A stretch of 44,527 nucleotides of DNA, from assembly GCA_903920315.1 (NCBI GenBank), contig CAIXLU010000176.1, positions 1 to 44,527 of the forward strand. The letters run 5' to 3'. Made by a program: the position numbers and the translations under genes. The first letter of the stretch is position 1, and every line of letters begins with the position of its first letter. The notes beneath the pieces are model-generated. The model had not been told where the DNA came from. It did no database searches and saw nothing but the letters and a program-made list of their open reading frames with translations. The DNA comes from an uncultured Oscillochloris sp. GTDB taxonomy: Bacteria; Chloroflexota; Chloroflexia; Chloroflexales; Chloroflexaceae. Below, in pieces: positions 1-7,290 of the stretch.

Positions 1-168
1 AGGGATGAGGGATGAGGGATGAGGGATGAGGGATGAGGGATGAGGGATGAGGGATGAGGGATGAGGGATGAGGGATGAGGGATGAGGGATGAAGGATGAG
101 GGATGAGGGATGAGGGATGAGGCCGGGGTTCTTTCCTCCCTCATCCCTCATCCTTCATCCTTCATCCC
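1..168. repeat. Heptamer array with inverted heptamers (hairpin-forming)
   Basis: Seventeen in-phase copies of agggatg fill positions 1-119, with one variant (aaggatg at 92-98). The window edge cuts the array, so its true length is unknown. After a 21-bp unique stretch, four reverse-complement heptamers follow at 141-168 (tcatccc or tcatcct). The transcript or single strand could fold into a long hairpin. The array ends 2 bp from the stop codon of the repressor gene. The same design with other unit sequences recurs at 12728, 15038 and 29892. Confidence 0.95.
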
Positions 169-170
169 TC

Positions 171-449
171 CTAGCTCGATCCCTCGAAGAGGTGGATCAA
201 ATCGGTGATCGTCTTGTCGCGGGGTTGCTCATCGCTGTCCAGGCAGTTCTGCGCGTAGCAGCGCAACACCTGGCCATTGACACTGGCGAGCGCCGACTTC
301 ACCGCCGTTACCTGGGTCACAATCTCGCGGCAGTCGCGATCTTCTTCGACCATGCGCTGGATGCCGCGCACCTGACCCTCGATCCGGCGCAGCCGTAGCA
401 GTACGTCGTCACGACGGGCTGGCGAGAGTGGACGAACTTCATCGGCCAT
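171..449 (-). CDS. CsoR/CstR-family transcriptional repressor
   Basis: This 92-residue all-helical protein belongs to the CsoR/RcnR/FrmR/CstR family of DNA-binding sensors. The family signature LRRIEGQVRGIQRMVEEDRDC lies at residues 20-40 in slightly longer context. Cys40 and Cys69 are 29 residues apart, as in CsoR (Cys36/Cys65) and CstR (Cys31/Cys60). The position equivalent to the CsoR copper ligand His61 is Tyr65, so a canonical Cu(I) site is not expected. The two-Cys pattern without His is CstR-like (persulfide sensing), which is an inference. Start: the ATG at 449 has GGGAGG 6 nt upstream; a TTG at 479 has no comparable site. It lies 30 bp downstream of thioredoxin and is probably cotranscribed with it from the promoter at 867-894. 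The candidate operator at 835-851 suggests autoregulation. Family assignment is firm; the ligand is uncertain. Confidence 0.9.
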   Translation of the reverse strand: MADEVRPLSPARRDDVLLRLRRIEGQVRGIQRMVEEDRDCREIVTQVTAVKSALASVNGQVLRCYAQNCLDSDEQPRDKTITDLIHLFEGSS

Positions 450-479
450 AAGAGCCTCCCGGTCGCCAGGGCCAGACAA

Positions 480-806
480 TCAGACCAGGGCGCTCTCGAA
501 TGCCTCACGGTACGCGCTTTCGGTGCGCGAGCCGACCAGCCGTTTGACCTCTTTGCCACCTTTGAAGATAATCAGGGTCGGGATGCCCTGAACGCCAAAT
601 TGTCCCGCCCAGCGAGGATCTTCGTCGGTGTTCACCTTGGCGATGGTGAGCTTGCCCTCGTAGTCACCGGCTAGTTTGTCGAGAGTCGCTGCAATCGCCC
701 GGCATGGCCCGCACCAGGGTGCCCAAAAATCAACAACAACCGGCTGCTCGGCCTGGAGTACCTTTTTCTCGAATTCGTCGTCTTTGACTGCCACTGGCTT
801 CGCCAT
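480..806 (-). CDS. trxA: Thioredoxin
   Basis: This is a classical cytoplasmic thioredoxin of 108 residues that reduces protein disulfides and is itself recycled by thioredoxin reductase. The active site WCGPC lies at residues 31-35 in FWAPWCGPC, and the cis-proline is Pro76 in GIPT. Length and motif order are standard for TrxA. The ATG at 806 is preceded by GGAGG with good spacing. A consensus promoter (867-894) and a CsoR-type dyad (835-851) lie upstream, and a CsoR/CstR-type repressor gene follows in the same direction. This implies regulated expression, perhaps in response to thiol or persulfide stress, rather than purely housekeeping expression. Assignment as a thioredoxin is secure; its specific physiological role is inferred from context. 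Confidence 0.97.
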   Translation of the reverse strand: MAKPVAVKDDEFEKKVLQAEQPVVVDFWAPWCGPCRAIAATLDKLAGDYEGKLTIAKVNTDEDPRWAGQFGVQGIPTLIIFKGGKEVKRLVGSRTESAYREAFESALV

Positions 807-834
807 AACAAACCTCCTCGGGGCTGTACATTAT

Positions 835-851
835 ATACCTGGGGGGGGTAT
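835..851. promoter_or_regulatory. Candidate CsoR/CstR-type operator
   Basis: The inverted repeat ATACC-N7-GGTAT with a G-rich centre matches the general form of CsoR-family operators (AT-rich ends and a G/C tract). It lies between the -10 box at 867-872 and the thioredoxin start at 806, about 10 to 26 nt downstream of the expected transcription start. That position is suited to repression by the product of the second gene in the operon. Confidence 0.65.
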
Positions 852-866
852 CCCACCCTCAGCTCT

Positions 867-894
867 ATTATACCTGTAGGCGATGTCTTGTCAA
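867..894 (-). promoter_or_regulatory. Consensus housekeeping promoter for trxA-repressor operon
   Basis: On the minus strand, a perfect -35 TTGACA (889-894) and a perfect -10 TATAAT (867-872) are separated by 16 bp. The thioredoxin start codon lies about 60 bp downstream. It is one of the best promoter matches in the window. Confidence 0.85.
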
Positions 895-947
895 CCTCGC
901 ACCTGTCCGGTACAGAGATATTCTCTCAGGCGAGTATGCCTCTTCTC

Positions 948-975
948 TTGCGGCGCGGGCATGTCATGCTATGCT
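948..975 (+). promoter_or_regulatory. Possible promoter for the UspA gene
   Basis: TTGCGG (948-953) and TATGCT (970-975) are separated by 16 bp, about 70 bp upstream of the UspA start. Both boxes deviate from consensus, so this is only a candidate. Confidence 0.35.
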
Positions 976-1042
976 CAACGCACAGTGGGATTTTGGGTTT
1001 AGCCCACCCTGGGCGTGGTCTGACTATTCAGGAGGTTTCGGT

Positions 1043-1987
1043 ATGTCAACGCAGACAGTATCGTCGCTTACGTTACTTGTTCCACTCGATGGCTCGGCCC
1101 TGGCCGAACAGGCACTGCCTATCGTTCGTACGCTGGCCGCTCTGGTGCCGACGAAGGTGCATCTGCTGCGCGTGATCGCCCCATCAGTCGTGCGTAACGT
1201 CGTGCGCCACGAAGCCGTGCTGCTCGGTGTCGCGGGCGACACCCTTGGTGATCAGGAGGAACAGGCCGATCAGATGCGCGAAGCCCTTCAGGCAGAGGCC
1301 GAGAGCTACCTACAGGCGGAGGCCGACACCCTCAATGGGCAGGTGGCGGAGGTGCATCAGGAGGTGGTATTCGGCCTCCCCGCCGAGCAGATCGTGGACA
1401 TCGCCGCACGTCTGGGCGAGAGCATGATTGTGATGGCCACCCATGGCAAGAGCGGGCTATTGCGCTGGGCATTAGGCAGCGTCACCACCCGCGTACTCCA
1501 GCTCACCGCACACCCTGTCCTGCTGGCTCGCGGTTCCAACATCAGTCAGACTGCGCAGGCACCGGCGCTACGGCGGATTATGGTGGCCCTCGATGGCTCG
1601 ATTGAGGCCGAGCGAACGCTGCCCCTAGCCGCTGGCCTCGCACGGGTGGCCGATGCCGACCTACTTCTGGCCCAGATCGTCGCCCCCGATAGTGCGCCCA
1701 TCGCGGCTCTCACCGGCGACCATGCCACCGGGCGGCTGCGCGAGTTGGCTTTTAGCTACCTCGATCATATCGCCCAGGAGATGTCGCAGGATGCCGGTCG
1801 CCGTATCACTACGACGGTGCCGGTTGGCCATGTAGCCGAGGAGATCGTGGAGGAGGCGGCCCGCAAACACATTGATCTGATCGTCCTTGGGCGTCACGGC
1901 ATGAGCGGGGCGCAGCCAGCATTCCTCGGCGGGACGGCCCAGAAGGTCTCGCAGGCCAGTACGGTCCCGCTGCTGGTAGTCGGGTAG
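1043..1987 (+). CDS. Tandem-domain universal stress protein (UspA family)
   Basis: This 314-residue cytoplasmic protein consists of two UspA domains. Domain 1 opens with LLVPLDGSALAEQALPIV and ends with the ATP-binding-type loop THGKSGLLRWALGSV. Domain 2 opens with IMVALDGSIEAERTLPLA and ends with GRHGMSGAQPAFLGGTA. Both glycine-rich loops have the G-x2-G...GS/GT pattern of nucleotide-binding Usp proteins. Start: the ATG at 1043 has GGAGGT at 1031-1036; an upstream in-frame ATG at 971 lacks such a site and would add 24 residues unlike the family. The gene is divergent from the trxA operon. Malic enzyme follows on the same strand after a 125-bp spacer carrying a short heptamer array. Usp proteins are linked to stress survival; the specific trigger cannot be read from the sequence. 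Confidence 0.93.
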   Translation: MSTQTVSSLTLLVPLDGSALAEQALPIVRTLAALVPTKVHLLRVIAPSVVRNVVRHEAVLLGVAGDTLGDQEEQADQMREALQAEAESYLQAEADTLNGQVAEVHQEVVFGLPAEQIVDIAARLGESMIVMATHGKSGLLRWALGSVTTRVLQLTAHPVLLARGSNISQTAQAPALRRIMVALDGSIEAERTLPLAAGLARVADADLLLAQIVAPDSAPIAALTGDHATGRLRELAFSYLDHIAQEMSQDAGRRITTTVPVGHVAEEIVEEAARKHIDLIVLGRHGMSGAQPAFLGGTAQKVSQASTVPLLVVG

Positions 1988-2045
1988 CCTGCGCATCAAC
2001 CGACTGCCGACGAATCCCTGGTCAACGACGATCAGAACCCCGCTC

Positions 2046-2087
2046 TTCGTCGTGTGTCGCCTACTGTTCGTCGTTTGTCGTTCGTCC
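2046..2087. repeat. Short degenerate heptamer array
   Basis: Six in-phase heptamers occupy 2046-2087: ttcgtcg, tgtgtcg, cctactg (degenerate), ttcgtcg, tttgtcg, ttcgtcc. They lie between the UspA stop and the malic enzyme start. The period matches the larger arrays elsewhere in the window. Confidence 0.7.
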
Positions 2088-2112
2088 ATCATAACTTAGA
2101 GAGTGAGAAGAC

Positions 2113-3831
2113 ATGACCAGCTTTCACGATTTGCACGCGGGGCCGGATGGGGTGGTGAGCATTAGCGTCACCTTGCGCGGACATCAACTCCTCGACACAC
2201 CCATGCTCAATAAGGGCAGTGCTTTCGGTGATGATGAGCGCCGCGATCTCGGACTACTCGGACTGCTCCCACCCCACGTTGCCACAATGGAGGAACAGAT
2301 CTCTCGTACCTACGAGAATTATCGTCAGAAGACCAGCGATCTTGAGCGTTATGTCTTCCTTACGAGCCTCCAAGACCGCAACGAGGTGCTTTTCTACCGG
2401 CTGCTCCAACTCCATATCGCCGAGATGATGCCCATCATCTACACTCCTATCGTTGGAGCAGCCTCGCAGAATTACAGCCACATCTACCGTCGCCCTCGCG
2501 GCCTCTACATCGGCTACCCCGACGCCGACCGGATTGAGGAGATACTCCGCAATACCCCTTTCTCCCATGTGCGTGTGATCGTCGTTACCGACGGCGAGCG
2601 CATCCTTGGCCTGGGCGACCTGGGCATCGGCGGGATGGGCATCCCGATTGGAAAGCTCTCTCTCTATACGGTCTGCGCAGGCATCCACCCCGCGTCCACC
2701 CTGCCGATCATCCTCGACGTGGGAACCAACAACCAGGAACTGCTGGACGATCCTCTTTACCTGGGCTGGCGCCACGAGCGTGTACGTGGTGCCGCCTACG
2801 ATGCCTTCGTTGAGCAGTTTGTCGTCGCCGTAACGCGAGTCTTCCCCGATGTGATCTTGCAGTGGGAAGACTTCGCCAAGCAAAACGCCGCCACTCTGCT
2901 CGACCGCTACCGCAATCGACTCTGCACCTTCAACGACGACATCCAAGGCACCGGTGCGGTCACTGTCTCTGGCTTGCTGGCCGCCACCAACGTGGCCGGT
3001 GTGCCCTTGCACCAGCAGCGCATGGTTATGCTCGGTGCCGGTTCTTCTGTTCACGGTATCTGCGATCAGCTCGTGGCGGCGATGTGCGACGAGGGCGTCA
3101 CGCCCGAAGCGGCTCGTCGTATGATCTGGCTGGTAGATAGCCGTGGCCTGGTTCACGCCGGGCGCACCGACTTGAGTGACGAACCCTTCAAAGTGGCCTA
3201 CGCCCAGCCTGCCAATTGTACGGACGGATGGGATCGGACAGAGTCTGGCCCCGTCACTCTCACCGAGATCGTCCACAATGTGCGCCCGGGCATCCTGATC
3301 GGCGCGGCGGCGCAGCCCGGTGCCTTCACCGAGTCGCTCATCCGCGATATGGCCAGCCACGTCCAGCGCCCCATCATCTTCCCTATCTCCAACCCTACCT
3401 CCAAGAGCGAAGCCATTCCCGCCGACTTGCTGGCCTGGACGGAGGGGCGCGCCCTGATCGCCACCGGCAGTCCTTACGCCCCGGTACCCTTCGGCGATAA
3501 GGTCGTCACCATCGGTCAGTGCAACAATGTCTTCATCTTCCCCGGCGTGGGCCTGGGAGTCCTCGCCTCCGGGGCGAGGCGTGTCACCGATGGTATGTTC
3601 GCCGCCGCAGCTCGCGCCCTCAGCGAGCTATCGCCCGCCCGCCAAGATCCGACCGCTTCGCTCTACCCGTCCCTCGATAACGTACGCGCCGCCGCCCGCC
3701 AGGTGGCCCTGGCCGTCGGCCTAGAGGCTCAGCGCGCCGGTGTCGCCGAGCTGTGTACCCCCGTCCATCTGTCGCGTCGTGTCGAGCAACTCATGTGGGA
3801 GCCGCGCTACGCCATGATCCGTCGGGGCTAG
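2113..3831 (+). CDS. maeA: NAD-dependent malic enzyme (decarboxylating)
   Basis: The enzyme oxidatively decarboxylates malate to pyruvate and CO2 with NAD as the probable acceptor. At 572 residues it is the long bacterial/eukaryotic-type enzyme (MaeA/SfcA class), not the short MaeB type. Visible motifs in order are: the catalytic tyrosine region [25 protein letters not shown] with the catalytic lysine; the metal site WEDFAKQNA followed by [10 protein letters not shown]; the dinucleotide loop [11 protein letters not shown]; and [13 protein letters not shown] with the substrate Asn. All key residues appear intact. The ATG at 2113 has only a weak purine-rich ribosome site (gagagtgagaag). A strong intrinsic terminator lies about 160 bp downstream at 3994-4038. 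It probably links C4 acids to pyruvate in central metabolism. Cofactor preference is inferred from the family. Confidence 0.95.
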   Translation: MTSFHDLHAGPDGVVSISVTLRGHQLLDTPMLNKGSAFGDDERRDLGLLGLLPPHVATMEEQISRTYENYRQKTSDLERYVFLTSLQDRNEVLFYRLLQLHIAEMMPIIYTPIVGAASQNYSHIYRRPRGLYIGYPDADRIEEILRNTPFSHVRVIVVTDGERILGLGDLGIGGMGIPIGKLSLYTVCAGIHPASTLPIILDVGTNNQELLDDPLYLGWRHERVRGAAYDAFVEQFVVAVTRVFPDVILQWEDFAKQNAATLLDRYRNRLCTFNDDIQGTGAVTVSGLLAATNVAGVPLHQQRMVMLGAGSSVHGICDQLVAAMCDEGVTPEAARRMIWLVDSRGLVHAGRTDLSDEPFKVAYAQPANCTDGWDRTESGPVTLTEIVHNVRPGILIGAAAQPGAFTESLIRDMASHVQRPIIFPISNPTSKSEAIPADLLAWTEGRALIATGSPYAPVPFGDKVVTIGQCNNVFIFPGVGLGVLASGARRVTDGMFAAAARALSELSPARQDPTASLYPSLDNVRAAARQVALAVGLEAQRAGVAELCTPVHLSRRVEQLMWEPRYAMIRRG

Positions 3832-3993
3832 TACAGCTTCCCGGAAATTCGTAGGGAGGTGTGTACTCGTCCATATTGTGGAGATTCGGAGGCCGGGTTC
3901 CGGTGGCCGGCCGTCGGAACCCGGCCTCCAGCCTCCGAATCACACGTACAGACACGATGATCACATCCAGTAGGGACTTCCGGGAAACTGTAC
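3831..3993. repeat. Nested 163-bp palindromic element
   Basis: The outer arms 3831-3847 (gtacagcttcccggaaa) and 3977-3993 are inverted repeats with about two mismatches. Inside lies a second strong dyad: 3883-3903 pairs with 3916-3941 around gattcggagg and ggaacccgg. No ORF is present. The structure resembles a MITE-like or REP-like element inserted between the malic enzyme stop and its terminator. Confidence 0.7.
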
Positions 3994-4038
3994 AAAAAAG
4001 GCGGCGTGGGAGGTTGTTCCTCCCACGCCGCCTTTTTT
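3994..4038 (+). terminator. Perfect 20-bp intrinsic terminator
   Basis: Arms 3994-4013 and 4019-4038 are perfectly complementary with a 5-nt loop (ttgtt). The stem is GC-rich, preceded by A6 and followed by T6, so it can terminate in both directions. It most likely ends the maeA transcript. Confidence 0.93.
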
Positions 4039-4108
4039 GTTCTTTGCTCCCCCACGTTCGGCTATGCGGAACATCTATCGCAATCCTGTAGAAATTGTCG
4101 TATGGAGT

Positions 4109-4144
4109 CGAGGCTTTAGCCGAAGAGCGCAGCCTAAAGGCTCG
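4109..4144. repeat. Solo ggctttagcc hairpin relic
   Basis: The core ggct-tt-agcc (4112-4121) sits inside larger arms cgaggcttta (4109-4118) and taaaggctcg (4135-4144). The same core hairpin occurs at the TnpB-element remnant (22002-22015 and 23114-23127). This may be an orphan end of such an element, but no adjacent transposase is present. Confidence 0.45.
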
Positions 4145-4185
4145 AACCCCCTTCACGACCTGTGTAGAACTGCTATATATCTATT

Positions 4186-4262
4186 CTCATCTTACTCTTA
4201 TCATTGTTAATTTCTTGCATAGTTGCGTACTCATCTTACTCTTATCATTGTTAATTTCTTGC
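4186..4262. repeat. 33-bp perfect direct repeat, period 44
   Basis: Two identical 33-bp copies occupy 4186-4218 and 4230-4262, each beginning ctcatcttactcttatc. An 11-bp spacer separates them. They lie in an AT-rich stretch that codes for nothing recognisable. The rest of 4263-4470 shows nothing I can name. Confidence 0.9.
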
Positions 4263-4475
4263 TTAGTATTGCTATAGTAATGATTTATATACACCGACGA
4301 TCTGTAATTAGGTCAAATTGAGCTACATCTCTCTTTTGTCGCCATTCTGAAATCGCTCAACCGCACCAAGACATCACGTGAATGCCCAGATAAGCAGGAA
4401 TAGGCCAAATATCAACGAAAGATTGGATATATTGCGGGTTTTTCCAAACAACTTCCAAGAGAGAAACACTATGAT

Positions 4476-4513
4476 GTGAGTGGGGATACGTACTGATACG
4501 GAGTAACACTCAC
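4476..4513 (+). promoter_or_regulatory. Inverted repeat bracketing a ribosome-binding site
   Basis: The arms gtgagtg (4476-4482) and cactcac (4507-4513) are perfect complements. They enclose a GGAG site near 4500 and end one base before the ATG at 4515. Folding could hide the ribosome-binding site of the small exported protein gene. The 7-bp arms and 24-nt loop make this suggestive only. Confidence 0.35.
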
Positions 4514-4514
4514 G

Positions 4515-4871
4515 ATGAAGCATACATATAACGGCGAGATTGATATCAAGGGAATCCAGAAGATGGTGACGATGCTGGCGATTGCCTCCGGTCTGGCTGG
4601 CTGGGCCGTACTGGCCCGCCCGGAAGCCTCTGCGGCAACCGTCGCCATCACGACGAGCGCACCTATTGTGCAGACAAGCGCACAGGCCGGGGGAAGCAGC
4701 GCGGCATCAACCTTGTCCAGCGCCGCATCATCCACATCAGCCGTGCAGGTCGTGACGGCGGTACCAACCGTCGCCAGCCTGCCAGTTGTAGCGGCTCCCG
4801 TGCCCACAGCCAGCATCCAAGTGGTGGCACCTGTTCAGGTTCCGGTGGCCTCAACCCGGTCATCACGCTAA
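4515..4871 (+). CDS. Small Ala/Ser/Val-rich exported or membrane-anchored protein
   Basis: I do not recognise this 118-residue protein. A hydrophobic segment at about residues 18-35 (MVTMLAIASGLAGWAVLA) follows charged residues. A possible signal-peptidase-like site ASA-A follows near residue 41. The rest is low-complexity Ala/Ser/Thr/Val with several prolines and ends with basic residues. It precedes the ferric-reductase-like gene by 102 bp on the same strand, so the two may form a pair in which the short protein is a periplasmic or membrane partner. The ATG at 4515 has GGAG about 11 nt upstream. The low-complexity composition makes false ORF prediction possible, but the hydrophobic start, ribosome site and conserved direction favour a real gene. 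Confidence 0.6.
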   Translation: MKHTYNGEIDIKGIQKMVTMLAIASGLAGWAVLARPEASAATVAITTSAPIVQTSAQAGGSSAASTLSSAASSTSAVQVVTAVPTVASLPVVAAPVPTASIQVVAPVQVPVASTRSSR

Positions 4872-4942
4872 AACTAGGTTTTAGGTGTGAGGTTGCATGC
4901 CGAGCGCGTAGGAACACTACCGCCGGTTATTCCTCACACTAT

Positions 4943-4958
4943 CAGGCCACTTGGCCTG
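4943..4958 (+). promoter_or_regulatory. Small hairpin before the ribosome-binding site
   Basis: caggcca and tggcctg form a perfect 7-bp stem with a 2-nt loop, directly before the GGAGG of the ferric-reductase-like gene. An outer dyad gtgtgagg (4885-4892) and cctcacac (4932-4939) lies in the same 102-bp spacer. It could stabilise or attenuate the downstream part of the message. Confidence 0.4.
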
Positions 4959-4973
4959 TATAGGAGGCATACG

Positions 4974-5825
4974 ATGTCAGATATGAAAGCTGCACGTCTG
5001 GCCGCCATCCGGGCGGCGAACATTCAGAAGCAGGCAGAGGGTACGAGTGCGGGCCATACCGCCGACACCCCGGAGGAAACGGCTGTTCTCCCGCGTACTG
5101 ACGAACAGACTCCCGCTTCACCCACGGAAACTTTTATCCTGTTTTCTCTGGTTGCGGTGCTGGGAGCCTTCCTGGTCAGCTTCGCCCTTCCCGGCGGGCT
5201 GTCTGGCCTGAGCGCCTCGTTGCTCGGCCCCGATTCCAAAGCCTACTGGTATCTTTCCCGTTCCACTGCTTTCGTCGCCTACGGCCTGCTCTGGATCTCT
5301 ATGACCCTCGGGCTGATGATGACCAAAAAGATGACTCGGCTCTGGCCAGGTGGCCCCGTCATCTTCGCCCTGCACCAGCATACCAGCATCCTGGGCCTCG
5401 CTTTTGGCCTATTTCACGCCCTGATCCTCCTGGGTGATCGCTATAGCAACTACACCCTCGGCCAGATTCTCATCCCGTTCACAAACCCAGGCACCACGAC
5501 CCTCTGGGTTGGGTTGGGCCAGGTCAGTCTCTATCTGATGGGAATCGTCGGGATCAGTTTTTTCATCCAGCCACTCATCGGGCGATCCGTCTGGCGGATC
5601 ATCCACCTCTTCAGCTTCGTGATCTTCGGGTTAGTCCTCTGCCACGGCGTCATGAGCGGGAGTGATAGCGGCACGATCTGGGCGGAGGCGATTTACTGGA
5701 TTAGCGGCGCGAACGTCCTGTTCCTCACGATCAACCGCGTACTGAACAGTGTGATGGAGCCAAGGCGGGTTGCTCGCCCCGCACCAGCGAAATCAAAGCC
5801 GCACGAGCAGTTGGTTAAGGCGTAA
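4974..5825 (+). CDS. Ferric-reductase-like transmembrane haem protein
   Basis: This 283-residue membrane protein has about six transmembrane helices after a 50-residue hydrophilic N-terminus. Helix 3 carries LHQHTS and FHAL, and helix 5 carries RIIHLFS and LCHGV. Together these give paired histidines spaced as expected for a b-type di-haem core of the ferric reductase-like transmembrane family (also MsrQ and NOX cores). No FAD or NAD-binding domain follows, so the electron donor must be another protein or quinol. Start: the ATG at 4974 has GGAGG about 8 nt upstream; an in-frame ATG at 4887 lies upstream of the hairpins and lacks such a site. The C-terminal tail is basic. Role as a transmembrane electron carrier is inferred from the family. 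Confidence 0.8.
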   Translation: MSDMKAARLAAIRAANIQKQAEGTSAGHTADTPEETAVLPRTDEQTPASPTETFILFSLVAVLGAFLVSFALPGGLSGLSASLLGPDSKAYWYLSRSTAFVAYGLLWISMTLGLMMTKKMTRLWPGGPVIFALHQHTSILGLAFGLFHALILLGDRYSNYTLGQILIPFTNPGTTTLWVGLGQVSLYLMGIVGISFFIQPLIGRSVWRIIHLFSFVIFGLVLCHGVMSGSDSGTIWAEAIYWISGANVLFLTINRVLNSVMEPRRVARPAPAKSKPHEQLVKA

Positions 5826-5867
5826 TTTCACCATCGCTGTCAGGCGAAGCGAAGTCAAATTCTTTGC

Positions 5868-5922
5868 GCCTTTGCGCCTCTGCGTCAGACCAGACGCTTG
5901 TGTGACGCAAAGACGCAAAGAG
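5868..5922. terminator. Imperfect hairpin between convergent genes
   Basis: The region 5868-5887 (ending ctctgcgtca) pairs with 5903-5922 (starting tgacgcaaag) with a few mismatches around a 15-nt loop. It separates the convergent ferric-reductase-like and SDR genes. There is no clear U-tract, so it could be a repeat relic that also stops transcription from both sides. Confidence 0.5.
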
Positions 5923-5931
5923 GACAAAAGA

Positions 5932-6714
5932 TCACCCTCGCTCCCAGCCAATAGCGCGAGCCAGGGTGGTCTCGACAATCCCGGGGGCGATCCGGGCGGC
6001 CAAGAGGGCCAGTCTATCGCCAAAGGTGACGTAGGCTAGGCGCGGTTCGCGGCAGGCCACACGTAATAGTGCCACGGCCACGGCCTCGGGCGGCACGCCC
6101 TTGGAGGCCACGCGGCGGCGCTCGCTGCCCCGACCAAGCCGTCGCTGGTTGAACTCGGTACGGGTGGTGCCGGGACGCAGCACGCTCACAGACACCCCTG
6201 TGCCACGTAACTCCATGCGCAGAGCCTCGCTCATCCGCTCAAGGGCAGCCTTGGCTGCGGCATAGCCACCCAGATAGGGCAGGGGTTGCTCGGCCAGTAC
6301 CGACGAGACATTGATGATCTGACCCCGGCCCTGGCGGCGCATCAGCGGGATGACGGCCTGGGCCAAGCGCAGCGGCCCGAACAAATCCACGGCTAAGGCC
6401 CGTTCAAGGTCGGCCAGATCGAGTTCGGCCACTGGCCCAGCCAGCCCCACCCCAGCATTATTGATCAGGATGTCCACACGCCCGCAGGCGGATACAGCAG
6501 CCTCAACCAAGGCGCGGCACTGGGCCGGGTCGCCCACATCGGTAGGGACGACGACGGGCGATCCAGAGAGCGTGGCAGCCAGACGATCAAGCGCCTCGGT
6601 TGATCGTGCGGCCAGCACCATGCGTGCCCCGGCCCCGGCGAAGGCGCGTGCGGCTGCGGCCCCAATTCCCGCCGAGGCTCCGGTAATGATGACGACGCGG
6701 TTATGTGGATTCAT
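5932..6714 (-). CDS. Short-chain dehydrogenase/reductase (SDR family)
   Basis: This is a classical 260-residue SDR using NAD(P). Motifs in order are: TGASAGIG (dinucleotide binding, residues 11-18), DILINNAGVG, the catalytic Ser in INVSSVLAE, and the Tyr/Lys pair in GGYAAAKAAL. LRPGTTRTEF follows the active site as in family members. The arginine at the end of beta-2 (VLAARS) suggests a preference for NADPH. The substrate cannot be assigned; such stand-alone SDRs act on a range of carbonyl compounds. The ATG at 6714 has no strong ribosome site. The gene lies downstream of the MIP18-type gene, with a perfect 31-bp palindrome between them. Confidence 0.92.
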   Translation of the reverse strand: MNPHNRVVIITGASAGIGAAAARAFAGAGARMVLAARSTEALDRLAATLSGSPVVVPTDVGDPAQCRALVEAAVSACGRVDILINNAGVGLAGPVAELDLADLERALAVDLFGPLRLAQAVIPLMRRQGRGQIINVSSVLAEQPLPYLGGYAAAKAALERMSEALRMELRGTGVSVSVLRPGTTRTEFNQRRLGRGSERRRVASKGVPPEAVAVALLRVACREPRLAYVTFGDRLALLAARIAPGIVETTLARAIGWERG

Positions 6715-6758
6715 GGATTGTTATAGGGCACTACCGCAAAAAGAACGCTGTGACCTAT

Positions 6759-6831
6759 GTCACGCAGAGCGAAGCGAAGCGTCCCGATGTGCATGATCAT
6801 CATCGGGACGCTTCGCTTCGCTCTGCGTGAC
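6759..6831. repeat. Perfect 31-bp palindrome with 11-nt loop
   Basis: Arms 6759-6789 and 6801-6831 are fully complementary over 31 bp; the loop is tgcatgatcat. The arms contain gcgaagcgaagcg. It lies between two same-strand genes and has no U-tract. The perfection and length suggest a dispersed palindromic repeat unit (REP/MITE-like) rather than a plain terminator. Confidence 0.9.
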
Positions 6832-6840
6832 AGCCTTCCC

Positions 6841-7158
6841 TCAGTAAATCCCCAACTCCTCGCGGGCGTCCTCCGACATAAGCGCAGGCGACCAGAAGGG
6901 CGTCCAGACCAGGTTAACCTTCACGTCCTGCAAGACCTTGTAGACATCGGCGAGGGAGAAGACCTCGCGGCGAACCTGCTCAATGATCTGCGGGCCAGCC
7001 GGGCACGCGGGAGTGGTCAGGGTCATGTCAATGTCCACAACACGGCCATCGTCCAGTACATCCACACGGTAGATCAGACCGAGATTCACGACATCAAGGC
7101 CGATCTCGGGGTCGACGACATTCTTCAGAGCGGCGCGAACCATATCTTCAGTGATCAT
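6841..7158 (-). CDS. MIP18/SufT-type (DUF59) iron-sulfur assembly factor
   Basis: This 105-residue protein is a stand-alone DUF59/MIP18 domain. The motif DPEIGLDVVNLGLIY at residues 16-30 and the cysteine motif TLTTPACPAGP are diagnostic. Relatives include SufT, which aids maturation of Fe-S proteins, and PaaD of the phenylacetate pathway. No phenylacetate genes are nearby, so a general Fe-S assembly role is preferred. The ATG at 7158 has a GAGG-type ribosome site, and a TATAAT-like -10 lies at 7180-7185 on the minus strand. The gene is divergent from the ThrE-type exporter. Confidence 0.85.
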   Translation of the reverse strand: MITEDMVRAALKNVVDPEIGLDVVNLGLIYRVDVLDDGRVVDIDMTLTTPACPAGPQIIEQVRREVFSLADVYKVLQDVKVNLVWTPFWSPALMSEDAREELGIY

Positions 7159-7290
7159 AATGTAACCTCATCCTGTACGATTATAGCGCAAACCTATGAC
7201 AGTATACACGACCGCGCCCGTCTTGCGCAGGGTTTGTGCAACATCAGCCTTGTTCCCTATGGGGGAGAGGAGAAGATAAGGAGCCCTCTT

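Noticed and set aside
1-119. Tandem repeats considered as a CRISPR array
   Set aside because: The period is 7 bp with no spacers, and no cas genes are present.
2254-3360. Long open frame (368 codons) antisense to malic enzyme
   Set aside because: It mirrors the codon pattern of a well-conserved gene in high-GC DNA and has no recognisable motif.
5861-5887. tttgcgcc repeats considered as heptamers
   Set aside because: The period here is 8 bp, so it does not belong to the 7-bp family.
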